Shown here: in pieces, positions 34,418 through 44,234 of the stretch
Layout of the letters: each line of letters begins with the position of its first letter
Numbering within the stretch: the stretch's first letter is position 1
Assembly (NCBI GenBank): GCA_014529385.2
Contig: CM043943.1
Location: forward strand, 152,984,092 to 153,048,091
Direction of reading: 5' to 3'
Length of the DNA stretch: 64,000 nt
From: Adiantum capillus-veneris
Lineage: Eukaryota > Streptophyta > Polypodiopsida > Polypodiales > Pteridaceae
The notes under the pieces: generated by a model
Told to the model about the DNA's origin: nothing
What the model saw: only the letters and a program-made list of their open reading frames with translations
Databases searched by the model: none
Program-made: the position numbers and the translations under genes

Positions 34418-35437
34418 TCAAATCGAGGCTCGGGGCAGCACTGCAGGAGGCTAGAGTCACCAGCTCAGATTGGAGTGAAATTCGACATTCTGAGGTCATC
34501 TCGGCCACCGTTTGGCTTCGACAAAGGTCTGCACAGCCCATTTTCGACTACGTGGTCTCGACGGGTGCAGATCCGACTCTGCAAATTTGGGGTTTTCGGC
34601 CTACGACTGCAGGTGCTGAGGATATCGACACTCCCAGAGTGTTGATTTGTGGCTGTCTACTCATCGAAGGACGGCTCACAGTTCTTGGAGGCGTGTCACA
34701 TACGACACGGGCGCATCTACACACAGACTGTAGGCGACATCCACTAGTTCATCAGGTAGCTTGTGTTTGCTGCTTGATATTCCAGATTTCATCCTGACAT
34801 TGTAGGTACTTCCACATGGGATGTATTGTCAGAGATGATGTATGTCTGCTGAGGGTTTGCTGGCTGTGAGTCACGCAGCAAACAACCGCCGCAGCGGTTA
34901 CAGCATACAGTGGGAAATTTGTGGATGTATGACTTTGTGGGAAGTCTATGTACTGTCAGATTTACTGCAGCCTTTGTTGAGGGTCGAGTGAGGTTTTGTT
35001 GAGCTGGGGGATTCTCGAATGTTGAGATCCTTTCGGTGATACAGGTCTTGGAGCGATCCCTCGAGCACCCTTAGATAGGCAGCTAGGATGTATTGACTGT
35101 GAGTTAGATAGTTGGGATTGCATCTTTGCTTTACTGCCGTTGAGGCATTGTCGCAGTGTATGCTTACAGGACAGTGACAGGACAGTCGGAGACAGTACAG
35201 GTGCAGGACAGGTTTACCCACAGCTTACAGTGTCAGAGAGACAGTGTTTTTGAGCTGTTTTTTGGTCTATTTTTTAGTACACTAGAGCCATTTTACAAAG
35301 GAGACTCTGCCAAAATTTCTGCAGAATCTGAAGCTTTCTTGGTTCATTTGACAGGTTGATATTGGTTCAGAGGTCAGTTTACAGGGGAAAATCTGCCGAA
35401 TTTTCCCCAGAAAAGCAAACTACTGTGAAGCGTAGCT
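34418..35437 (+). other. Untranslated leader of element F
   Basis: About 1 kb without coding signal. The open frame at 34309-34797 overlaps the LTR and primer site and is not a gene. A run of ACAG/GACAG motifs lies at about 35163-35255 and could belong to RNA packaging signals; that is a guess. Confidence 0.6.
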
Positions 35438-36433
35438 ATGGCTGGATCACATGACACTGCTCTTTATAATATCAAGAAGCTGGATGGAACCAATTTCCCA
35501 TTGTGGAAGCAGCAGATTTGGCACGTGTTGGTACAAAAGAAGCAGATAAAACCTATAAAGCTCAAGGGGATAAAACCAGAAGATATGGACGAAGATGAAT
35601 GGAGCGAAATGGATGAATTGGCACTTTCTACCATTATGCTGACTTTGGCAGAAAGCGTTTACTTCAATGTAGCAGACGAGATGTCGCCTTATCAAGCATG
35701 GTTAAAGCTGAGTGATCTTTATGAGAAGCAGAGTGCAGCTTCACAGGTATACTGGCTTAAGAAGCTTGTTGACTTGAAGATGAAAGAAGGGACACCTATG
35801 TCCAATCATCTGAATGAATTCAACACCATCTACAGTCAGTTGTCAGCTCAAGGTGTCAAGTTTGATGAACCTGTTAGAGGTATGTTCCTGTTGATCACAT
35901 TGCCGGAAAGTTGGGACACTTTTCGCACAGCTTTGAGTAATTCTGCACCTCCAGATGGTTTGAACATAGCAGGTGTAGAAGGAAGTCTGCTTACTGAAGA
36001 AACCAATAGAAAGACAATGGACAAAGGAAAAGGAATAGCCTTAGTTTTCAGGGGAAGGACCAAAGAAAAGTACAAAGGTGGAAAGAGGAATCAGTCTCGT
36101 AGCAAGTCCCGCAGTGCTAAAGGCAAGAGTGACATAGAATGCTACCATTGTGGCAAGAAGGGTCACATGAAAAGAGACTGCAGAGAATGGAAAGCAGAAA
36201 AAGGCAAAGAGAAAGCTGAAGACCATGGTGAGAAGAACAAGTCTTCAATGAAGATTCAAGAAATAAATGTGACAAACACTGTTGCAAAGGATGACAGTCT
36301 AGTGTCAGGAGACATCTACTTCTTGAAGAATACAATGGACTCAGCTCTTCTTACAGCATCCGATGGAAATGCACTGAGTGACTGGATTATAGACTCAGGG
36401 GCATCATTTCATGTGTCTCCAAACAAGGAGTAG
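35438..36433 (+). CDS. gag and protease start of element F, ends at a premature stop
   Basis: The ATG at 35438 opens 331 codons. Residues 10-200 form the Copia Gag (UBN2-type) domain with KLDGTNFPLWKQQ near the start, YEKQSAASQVYWLKKLVDLK in the middle and LNEFNTIYSQL. A Lys/Arg/Ser-rich stretch leads to the zinc knuckle CYHCGKKGHMKRDC at residues 235-248. The retroviral-type protease active site DSGAS is at residue 319. The TAG at 36431 follows HVSPNKE. Relatives usually have Trp there (TGG), so one G-to-A change explains it. The frame continues unchanged into pol after the stop, so Gag itself is likely still translatable. Confidence 0.9.
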   Translation: MAGSHDTALYNIKKLDGTNFPLWKQQIWHVLVQKKQIKPIKLKGIKPEDMDEDEWSEMDELALSTIMLTLAESVYFNVADEMSPYQAWLKLSDLYEKQSAASQVYWLKKLVDLKMKEGTPMSNHLNEFNTIYSQLSAQGVKFDEPVRGMFLLITLPESWDTFRTALSNSAPPDGLNIAGVEGSLLTEETNRKTMDKGKGIALVFRGRTKEKYKGGKRNQSRSKSRSAKGKSDIECYHCGKKGHMKRDCREWKAEKGKEKAEDHGEKNKSSMKIQEINVTNTVAKDDSLVSGDIYFLKNTMDSALLTASDGNALSDWIIDSGASFHVSPNKE

Positions 36434-39402
36434 TTTACCTCTTATGTGCCCACTAAAGATCATGTTCGGCTAGGCAATGGGCAGACATGTGAGATCTTAG
36501 GTGTTGGAGATGTTCAATTGAAGTTTCAGAATGGCTCTTCTTTCACGCTGAAGAATGTGAGACATGTTCCCGCAATTACAAAGAGCTTGATCAGCACAGG
36601 TTTACTTGATGATGCTGGCTATGTCACCACTTTTGGACAGAACATGTGGAAGATATCCAAGGGTTCTATGACAGTAGCACATGGAGTAAATTCTGGAGGA
36701 CTTTACATGATTTATGTATCAAATGTCTCTAAAAATGTAATCAATGTAACCGAGCAGCCGAACGTTTCTTTGTGGCATAGCTGGTTAGGACATATGTCCA
36801 AGAAGGGAATGGAAATCTTGTCTCGTTCTGGTTATTTGCCTGGCTTTTCATTTAATGATTTTGAATTCTGTGAACATTGTCTGTATGGTAAGCAAACACA
36901 GCAGCCACATAAGCATAGAAGCAGTAGAAGAGATACACAGTTGGCACTTGTTCATAGTGATTTGTGTGGACCTATGCCTAACCTATCTCTAGGGGGAGCT
37001 TCTTACTTTATGACATTTATAGATGATTACTCGAGGAAAGTATGGGTTTACTTTCTCAAGCACAAGGATGAAGCGTTTAGTGTTTTCAAAACGTTTGTGA
37101 CACTTGTGGAGAATCAGAGTGGCAAGAAGCTTAAATGCTTACGCACTGACAATGGTGGAGAGTATGTTTCAAAGGCCTTTCAGGACTTTTGTGAGTCAAA
37201 AGGTATAAAACGTGAACTTACTGCTCCTTACAATCCTCCTCAAAATGGTGTTGCTGAGAGGATGAATAGGACCATACAAGAGAAGGTAAGAAGTATGTTG
37301 TCTAATGCACAGCTTCCAAATGGGTTTTGGGCTGAAGCTGTATCAACAGTTGTTCATCTTGTAAATAGATCTCCTAGCAAGGTTTTGCAGAAGGATTCAG
37401 TGCCAGAGATGGTATGGTCAAGCAAGGTGCCCTTATACAAGCATCTCAGAGTCTTTGGCTGTGAGGCATATACTCACGTTCCAAAGGAATTTAGGAACAA
37501 ACTTGAGCCAAAGAGTAGAAAGTGCATCTTTCTAGGCTATGGTAATTATGGTGAGATGGGGTACAGACTTTGGGATCCCGAATCCAGAAAGGTTGTCCGC
37601 AACAATGATGTTCACTTTAATGAATCCAAATATCATTCTAAACCAGAGAGGGTTGAGGAGATTAGAAGAGTTGTCTTCCAAGAAGATGGACCTGCACGTG
37701 CAAGACAAAATGTCAGGGCTCAAGAGGAGCAAGGACAGGATAGAGTGGAACCACAGGTTGTGGCTGAGCCTGAGCCACCTATTGTGCGTAGATCTGGACG
37801 TGTCACGCGACCTCCTGATAGGTTTGTTCCATCTATGAATTATGTCATGTTGACTGATTGCAATGAGCCTTCATGTTACAAGGAAGCAGTACAAATGAAG
37901 GACTCCAGGAATTGGCAATTGGCCATGCAGTCAGAGATGACAACTCTGCATAAAAACCAGACATGGAAGCTAGTTAAATTACCACGGGGCAAAAAGGCTC
38001 TACCCTGTAAATGGGTTTACAGGTATAAGATCACCGCTCATGATAGTCAGCCAAAGTATAAAGCAAGGCTTGTTGCCAAGGGCTTTAAGCAAGAACAAGG
38101 CATTGACTTTTATGAAGTCTTCTCTCCGGTGGTCAAGATGACTACATTGAGATGCTTTCTTGCATTGGTTGCCATATTAGATTTGGTGTTGCACCAAATG
38201 GATGTCAAGACAGCGTTCTTGCATGGTGATGTGGAAATTTACATGCAGCAGCCAGAAGGGTTTGTTGAGAAAGGCAAGGAAGATTGGGTATGCCAGTTGT
38301 TAAAGAGTCTTTATGGCTTAAAACAATCACCGAGGGCATGGTACCATAAATTCCACAAGTTTATGCTTTCTCAAGGCTACAAACGTAGTGAGTTCGATCA
38401 TTGTCTATATACAAAGAAGGCTAAGGATGGTAGTTGGTTGATCCTTATTTTGTATGTGGATGACATGTTGATTGCTGGCAAGCACTTGGAAGAAATTTCA
38501 GCTTTGAAGTCAAAGATGGCAAAATCGTTTGACATGAAAGACATGGGTGAGGCAAGTCATATACTTGGTATGCGCATTGAGAGAGACAAATCAAAGAAGT
38601 TGATTTGGTTATCTCAAACAGAGTATGTTGACAAGGTTTTGCAACGTTTCAATATGGAGAAGGGAAAGGCACTGAGTGTTCCATTGCCACCATATGTGAA
38701 ACTTAGCAAACAAGATTGTCCTGTGTCTGAGGAAGAACAGGCTGAAATGGATAAGATTCCATATGCGTCTGCAGTGGGTAGTTTGATGTATGCAATGATT
38801 GCTACTTGCCCAGACATTGCATTTGCAGTGGGAGTAGTAAGTCGATACATGTCAAACCCAGGCAAGAAACATTGGGAGGCAGTGAAAGATACCTGAAAGC
38901 TACAAAGAGTATGCGTATATGCTATGGGAGTCAGGAGCTAAGTGTAAAGGGTTTTACAGACTCAGATTATGCAGGTGACTTAGACAACCGAAGGTCTACG
39001 TCAGGGTATGTCTTTACATTGGCTGGTGGAGCAGTATCATGGCGTTCTAGATTACAAGATTGTGTTACTCAGTCTACTACAGAGGTTGAATATGTTGCAG
39101 CATCAGAGGCATGCAAAGAATCAATTTGGCTTAATCGACTAGTAATAGATTTGGGAATCAAAGAAGAGATGCCTGTGTTATATTGTGATAGTCAAAGTGC
39201 TATACAATTGGCTCGCAATCCAGTTTATCACTCAAAGACAAAGCATGTGGATGTGAAGTATCATTTCATCAGGGAAATGCTCGAGGATAAGAAACTTCAG
39301 CTTGTCAAAGTTCACACCACAGAAAATCTTGCTGATCTACTTACAAAAGGACTTCCCTCAGAGAGCTTTGCGCATTTTCGCAAGCAGTTAGGTGTAGGGT
39401 AG
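36434..39402 (+). pseudogene. pol of element F: protease, integrase, reverse transcriptase, RNase H
   Basis: The same frame as gag continues from 36434 to 38896. In order: the protease remainder; the GAG-pre-integrase zinc segment (LWHSWLGHMS ... CEHCLYGK); the integrase core with HSDLCGP, TDNGGEY and PPQNGVAERMN giving the D, D and E residues; and reverse transcriptase with CKWVYRYK, QMDVKTAFLHGD, SLYGLKQSPRAWY and the catalytic YVDD at about 38455. Around 38886 about ten bases are missing compared with the usual EAVKWILRYLK, which shifts the frame. RNase H follows at 38890-39402 with FTDSDYAGD, TEVEYVAASEA and YCDSQSAIQ. Only one stop (36431) and this deletion prevent a complete polyprotein. 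Confidence 0.92.
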
Positions 39403-39503
39403 TACATCACTTCTCTACATCTCTTGTATATTAGCTTGTATAGTAGCTTGTATAGTAGCTTCTCTCACACTTAAAGTACCACATTGGACTTTAAGTGGGA
39501 GGT

Positions 39504-39695
39504 TGTTGGGGTATAAAGCCCAATGTGGTCGCCCAGGTAAGTGGGCGGGCCGCCAGGTATGTACACATATTCTTTTGTAAAAACCTAATAAGAACTCACT
39601 ATGCTCTACACATTACAGTAGAGCGAGTTCACCATATCATCGTGCTCTTCTTCTCGCACTCTCTCTCGCGTCGCACTTCCGCTCGTACTCCTTCA
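39504..39695 (+). repeat. 3' LTR of element F
   Basis: 192-bp partner of 34212-34403, preceded by GTGGGAGGT. GCTGT follows. Confidence 0.95.
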
Positions 39696-39700
39696 GCTGT

Positions 39701-40074
39701 GACCTCCTCTCTAGTACCCCACATGCAATAGTATGTGAAGTTTTTGACACACACTAATTGAGATGTTGACGACACTAGGAAATTGTACGTGTAGCTATCG
39801 TACAGAAAGAAGTCATTGTATGTAATTGTGGGCATGCATGACAACATAGGTTTTAAGGGAGTTGGATTTCTTACAAGAAGTGCAATTCTTCCATGAATAT
39901 TTGACTTCTGCATGCTCTAGAGCATCTAGCAATAACATTGAAGTGAGGGTCGTAGAAGTCTTTATTTGAGTTTTTTGGTCCTATCATTCAGTTTGGTATG
40001 TGAAATTTTTAATTGGACGAGACATACAAATTTCTAGATTGTAGGCAAGAATGTCACATTTCCTGCTTCAATCT
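39701..40074. other. Pre-insertion sequence right of element F, no gene seen
   Basis: AT-rich, continuous with 33388-34206 before element F inserted. Nothing recognised. Confidence 0.5.
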
Positions 40075-40291
40075 TGTTAGAATTAGGGTTGCAAGGGTAA
40101 ACACACAACTTAGAGATTGTGAAGAATCTCAAGGCATACAACAAAGAGTGTATTGCTTAGTGTGCAAATAGAAATATAGTTCCGTCCTAGAGTAAGGATG
40201 TATATACAATGCAAGGGAGAAAAAACCTCCTAGTGAGAGAAAAAGTGCCTTAAGTGTGTTCACACACATAACTTACAAATATATGGTAACA
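40075..40291 (-). repeat. 3' LTR of the minus-strand Copia fragment
   Basis: 217 bp, minus strand TGTTACCATATATTTG to CCCTAATTCTAACA, matching 26705-26931 at both ends and internally. Confidence 0.85.
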
Positions 40292-40299
40292 AATCCCCT

Positions 40300-40880
40300 T
40301 TAAGAGTGATACGGTGAATGAGAGCTAGCACATAATGTATAGAGAAGGGCCATGCCATAAGGACATGATCAATCCACAAAGGGAATCAAGTGGAAGCAAG
40401 CCCAAAGCTTTGCGGAAAGCTTCAAACTTCTCATGAGGCAATGCCTTTGTGAATATATCTACAAGGTTGTCTTGTGTTAGCACATAAGCCAAGTTGATCT
40501 CTCCCACAGAGAGTCTCTCCCTAACATAGTGATAATGAACCTTTCAGTGCTTTGCATAGGCATGAAAAATTGGGCTCCTTGCAACTATCAATGTGCTCTG
40601 ACTATCATTATAGATCAAGTTGGTAGTGTCCTATCTAACACCCAAATCAGCGACCATAAGGCATCTGAGTACACAGTCAACCGTAGTTGTAAAAACTGCC
40701 CTATTCATAGCTTCACAACTAGAAGTGGCCATAGTAGGTTGCTTCTTGCTCAATCATGATATGCATAAATTGTCAACCACGAAACAAATACCACTTGTGG
40801 ACACTCATGTGTCATAACAACTATCCCAAATTCCAATATGAGTCCAAAAAAACAAGCAAATCTGATGGCGATGATCCCCT
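40300..40880 (-). pseudogene. Copia RNase H, minus strand (broken)
   Basis: The minus strand shows STSGICFVV, ISWLSKKQPTMATSSCEA with the Glu region, YNDSQSTLIVARSPIFHA, VHYHYVRERLS and DNLVDIFTKALPHEKFEAF, ending in a GLLPLDSLCG tail at about 40330. Stops and frameshifts occur around 40545-40650. The last part (40325-40507) remains open. The order and motifs match 26110-26629. Confidence 0.82.
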
Positions 40881-41180
40881 CCTGGGATAAAAAAACCCAG
40901 GATGCAAAGTGTCATTCAAGTAAAATAAAGGATCCTTTTAATAGTTTGACAATGCTTAGATCCCAGGCTATGCATAATTCTAATGACCTATGACACTTCA
41001 AAGTGAATATCCGGCCTTGTATTGCATACATAAACAAGGCATCCAACAGTAGCCTCATAAAGAGAGACATCCGCAAGATCTCTAGCATCATGAAGGGTCA
41101 ATTTTAAACATGTTTTTATTTGTGTTGCAGTAGATTTGTAGTCTTCAAGTCCAAACTAGTAATGTCTCTATGTATCTTGC

Positions 41181-41432
41181 TTAACACAAACCAATACCTC
41201 CATCACACTGCTTAAACTTTATGCTCAAGTAATGATACAAAAGTGCCAAGTCTTTCATCTTGAAAGTAGCATTCAATTCAACCTTGAATTCAGCAATGTG
41301 TGTTTCCTTTGGACTAGTAATTAACAAATCATCTACATATATGTTAGCAACAAGCTTACACGAATACCACGAATACCATTTTTCGGAGCTCTCGTTGTAA
41401 AACATTTATTATTTTTAATAAATCGAGAATAT
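41181..41432 (-). pseudogene. Copia reverse transcriptase C-terminal fragment, minus strand
   Basis: The minus-strand frame contains NIYVDDLLITSP, the catalytic YVDD box of Copia reverse transcriptase, then KVELNATFKMKDL and YHYLSIKF, the usual continuation. It is cut at 41432 by the LTR of element C, and its own start ATG has no meaning. Confidence 0.82.
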
Positions 41433-42267
41433 TGTAACTTTTTTGGATAAACCATGTAATTGATGAGCCAGGGCTACAAGCTTCCAGATTATATCAACCT
41501 GTCATTATTTATCTTTAGTTACAGCTCCCAAATTATTAGTTTTGACCACCAAAAACCTTGGCTAAGATATAAAAGCCAATTTTTGTAAGTTATTTGTAAG
41601 TCTTGGATAATGAAATACAACGTGAGCAATGGTGCTCACTTCTCTCCTTCTTGTGCTTCCTACTCCCTCCCCGATTGTCACATTGTAGTCATGTTTGTTG
41701 CATTGCAACCGCCGCAGGTAAGAGTTCTACGCATTGACGTAAACACATCACAATAATTCGTAGCTTTTGGCATCGCCGACCCATGGCCTAATTTCATCAT
41801 AAGTAAGAATTTACACTTCAAAATCAAAAAATAAGCATAGGCGGGGTATTGGGGCATCATTGCTAAGCATTTAGGTGCATTCTGGGTCAAAAACGACTAG
41901 GTCAAAAATCCATTGTTGTTAATAATCGCGATTTTGGCACTTGACCTAAAGTAGGGTTTGAGACCATAAGCATGTGTGTTTAGGTCTTATAAAATTATCC
42001 TAGAAGTTTTGTTACAATTGGATGTCATTTGATGATGTAATGGATGTGATTTGTTTGCCGATGAGCGATTGGCTTTTGGTGATTTTAGTCACTTGAGTGT
42101 AGCTTGAGTTAATTTCGAGTTGTTTGTTGTTTTCCAAGAGATTGACAATGTCTTGTAGCGTCTATGCACTAGTTGAGTCAGCTTCATCCCGTGGATTGAC
42201 AATTTAATCATGGTTCTCGCTAAAACTGCAATAAGATAGGATAATGAGGTTAGACTACCGTCCCACA
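41433..42267 (+). repeat. 5' LTR of element C
   Basis: It ends GACTACCGTCCCACA directly before the primer site, so the right edge is firm. The left edge (TGTAACTT at 41433) is inferred from where the Copia frame stops. A TATAAAAG box at about 41568 fits an LTR promoter. The part 41634-42267 recurs inverted at 53352-53982. Confidence 0.72.
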
Positions 42268-42269
42268 TT

Positions 42270-42287
42270 TGGCGCCACTGCCGCGGA
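42270..42287 (+). other. Primer-binding site of element C
   Basis: TGGCGCCACTGCCGCGGA differs by little from the TGGCGCCGTTGCCGGGGA site complementary to plant tRNA-Asp, used by Athila/Tat-type elements. Confidence 0.85.
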
Positions 42288-44234
42288 ATGAAGAGACCTA
42301 AACTAGGGAAAAACACGAGCGTCTTGTGAAGTTATCCTTTAACTTCCTCTAGGATCTCCTAGAGTAAAAAACTTTCTTTTAGAAATCGCATAGCCTAAGA
42401 TTGTCGTCTTTTGCCGTGTAGAGGTAGCTTGGAGGTAAGTTGTACTTGCCGAGTGCCTTTAGGATTGTAGGATTGTAGAGCTAGATTAGGATTTTGTGGA
42501 TGATTGATAGACGAGACAAGTCTTAAGATCAAAGCTCAAAAAACCATAAAAAAAAAGAAAACGAGTGTTTGTGGACACTTTCCACAACCCCATTGCATGA
42601 GAACCTAGGAGTTGGGTAAGTAGGATCCGAGGTGGATTTCAGAACATTTCTCTCTCTGAAAGAATCATTGTGAGTTGTCGAAGCTGCAGAATTTCAGGTC
42701 TACGGTTAGAAATAGTACGAAAAGACTCCAAACCACTCAATTCGACTGGAGAGTAAGCTTAAAAGTTGTATGAACCAGCGGGTAAGCTCAAGGACAATTT
42801 GAGGTAAAAATTTCAAGAGTTGGCCAAAACTCATATTATTTTCTTTTTCTTGACAATTTAGGCCAAATTAAGTTTTGACTTGATTCATAGGCTTAAAATA
42901 ACTCATGAAATGACTCTCCATGGAAAAAGTGCAAAAATTGGTTCATTTCAAGCCTGAAGTAAATAATCACGATTATTTACTTTCAGCTCAGAATTGACCA
43001 AGGTTGATAGCAGTGACTCATTGCATGTGTACAAACAACTTTTGTAAAGGCACATTGGATTTGGATCACCAAACTGGCAAAAAACTGGGTACTTTCGAAG
43101 ACTTGAGTGTAAATTGGAAAAAAATAGTCCAAACTTGATGAAAGTTGATTCATAGGCTTGTATTGATGTGATAGACACGTGTACATGCTCAGTTGACCAA
43201 AAAGATGCAAAAATTTGCCAGTTGTAAATAATCGCGATTATTTACATCTGCCCCATTTTTCATATTTTTTGACTAAGTTAGCATACCACTAGTTTTACCA
43301 TGTTGTAACAAGTCCACAAATCAAATTTGGTGAGATTTGGATCTTTGGATTGAAAATTGTGACCAAATTTACAAAGTTAGTTTGCGAACAGAAAACTGAT
43401 TATCATTTGATAAAAAAATTGTCCAAACTTGATGAAACTTGGCTAGAGACCTTAAGTAGAGGTGCTTAACAGATCTATGTCAAGGCTGGGACAAAAACTT
43501 GCAAAAAATTAGCTAGAGTAAATAATCGCAATTATTTACATCTTCTTCAAAAATAGACAATCTTGTATATTTGAGCATACCATAAGGTCAAGCTTAGCAA
43601 GTAGACCTTACAAATCAATTTTGGTGAATTTGGATCACAAAAGTGAGACTTAAGCCAGATTCTTGAAATCAGAGTCTGCGGACACGAAACAGTTGATAAA
43701 CTTGAACAAATTTTGTCCAAACTTGTTGAAACTTGTCCAAGGACCTTAACAGGTTGTATACTTGGCAAACCAAGCCAAAAAGTATAAAAAGCTAACAAAA
43801 GTAAATAATCACGATTATTTACTACTGCTACACAAAGCCATTATTTTTGCCTTTTGAACTTCTAGAGTGTGAAACTAGCATAATACAAAGCCACCAGGCA
43901 AATTTGGATTCAATCGGATCCAAATTGGTACATGTTCACTTAGTTTTTAGGTTGTAGATTAATCCTTTGATTTTTTACCAAAGTCGAGTTTGAAAATCTC
44001 AATTGCTGACTGAATTAGCTCATTTTGAAGTGATACACATAGACCAATCACAATAGTTAGCAAACATTTTACTATTTTTGTGAAAGAATAGCTAACTTGA
44101 TCAAATTTGTACAGAAATCAGATTGCAAACGAGGAATCAGTAGCTTGATAGAAAGTGCAATCCAATCAAGTGGAAGAAATTGACAACAAGTTAATCCAAA
44201 GATAAGTACTCTATCCAAGGCTTCACAAGTCTTT
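42288..44234 (+). other. Long leader of element C with four spaced palindromes
   Basis: Nearly 2 kb without open coding sequence. Four 22-bp palindromes made of GTAAATAATC and its complement lie at 42959, 43224, 43518 and 43801, that is 265, 294 and 283 bases apart. The sequence between them is also repeated in diverged form, for example CAAACTTGATGAAA and TTTGGTGA.TTGGATC. The leader is thus built from ~280-bp tandem units, each with one palindrome at its end. Function is unknown. Confidence 0.8.

Larger units (their letters stand above)
34212..39695 (+). mobile_element. Element F: young, nearly intact Ty1/copia retrotransposon
   Basis: The 5484-bp element has 192-bp LTRs at 34212-34403 and 39504-39695 that differ at only five positions by eye. 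Perfect target duplications GCTGT lie at 34207-34211 and 39696-39700. An initiator-Met tRNA primer site TGGTATCAGAGC (34406-34417) and the purine tract AAGTGGGAGG before the 3' LTR are intact. Gag, protease, integrase, reverse transcriptase and RNase H are in the Copia order in one frame, interrupted by one stop (36431) and one small deletion (about 38886). It resembles the Tnt1-type (Tork) group. It is the most recent insertion I can date in the window. Confidence 0.95.
40075..41432 (-). mobile_element. 5'-truncated Copia element, minus strand
   Basis: Reading on the minus strand, the end of reverse transcriptase (41405 downwards) leads to RNase H, then the purine tract AAAGGGGATT and an LTR at 40291-40075. 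It is the same family as the plus-strand fragment at 26110-26931. Upstream domains are missing because element C's LTR begins at 41433. Confidence 0.85.

Noticed and set aside
34309-34797. 162-codon frame at the start of element F
   Set aside because: It overlaps the LTR and primer site and lies in the untranslated leader.
36431-36433. Programmed stop-codon readthrough between gag and pol of element F
   Set aside because: The stop lies after the protease active site, not at the gag/pol junction, and a single change from TGG explains it; Copia elements usually have one uninterrupted frame.
42959-43822. CRISPR-like array of spaced repeats
   Set aside because: The spacers are themselves repeated and ~260 bases long, in a plant retrotransposon leader.
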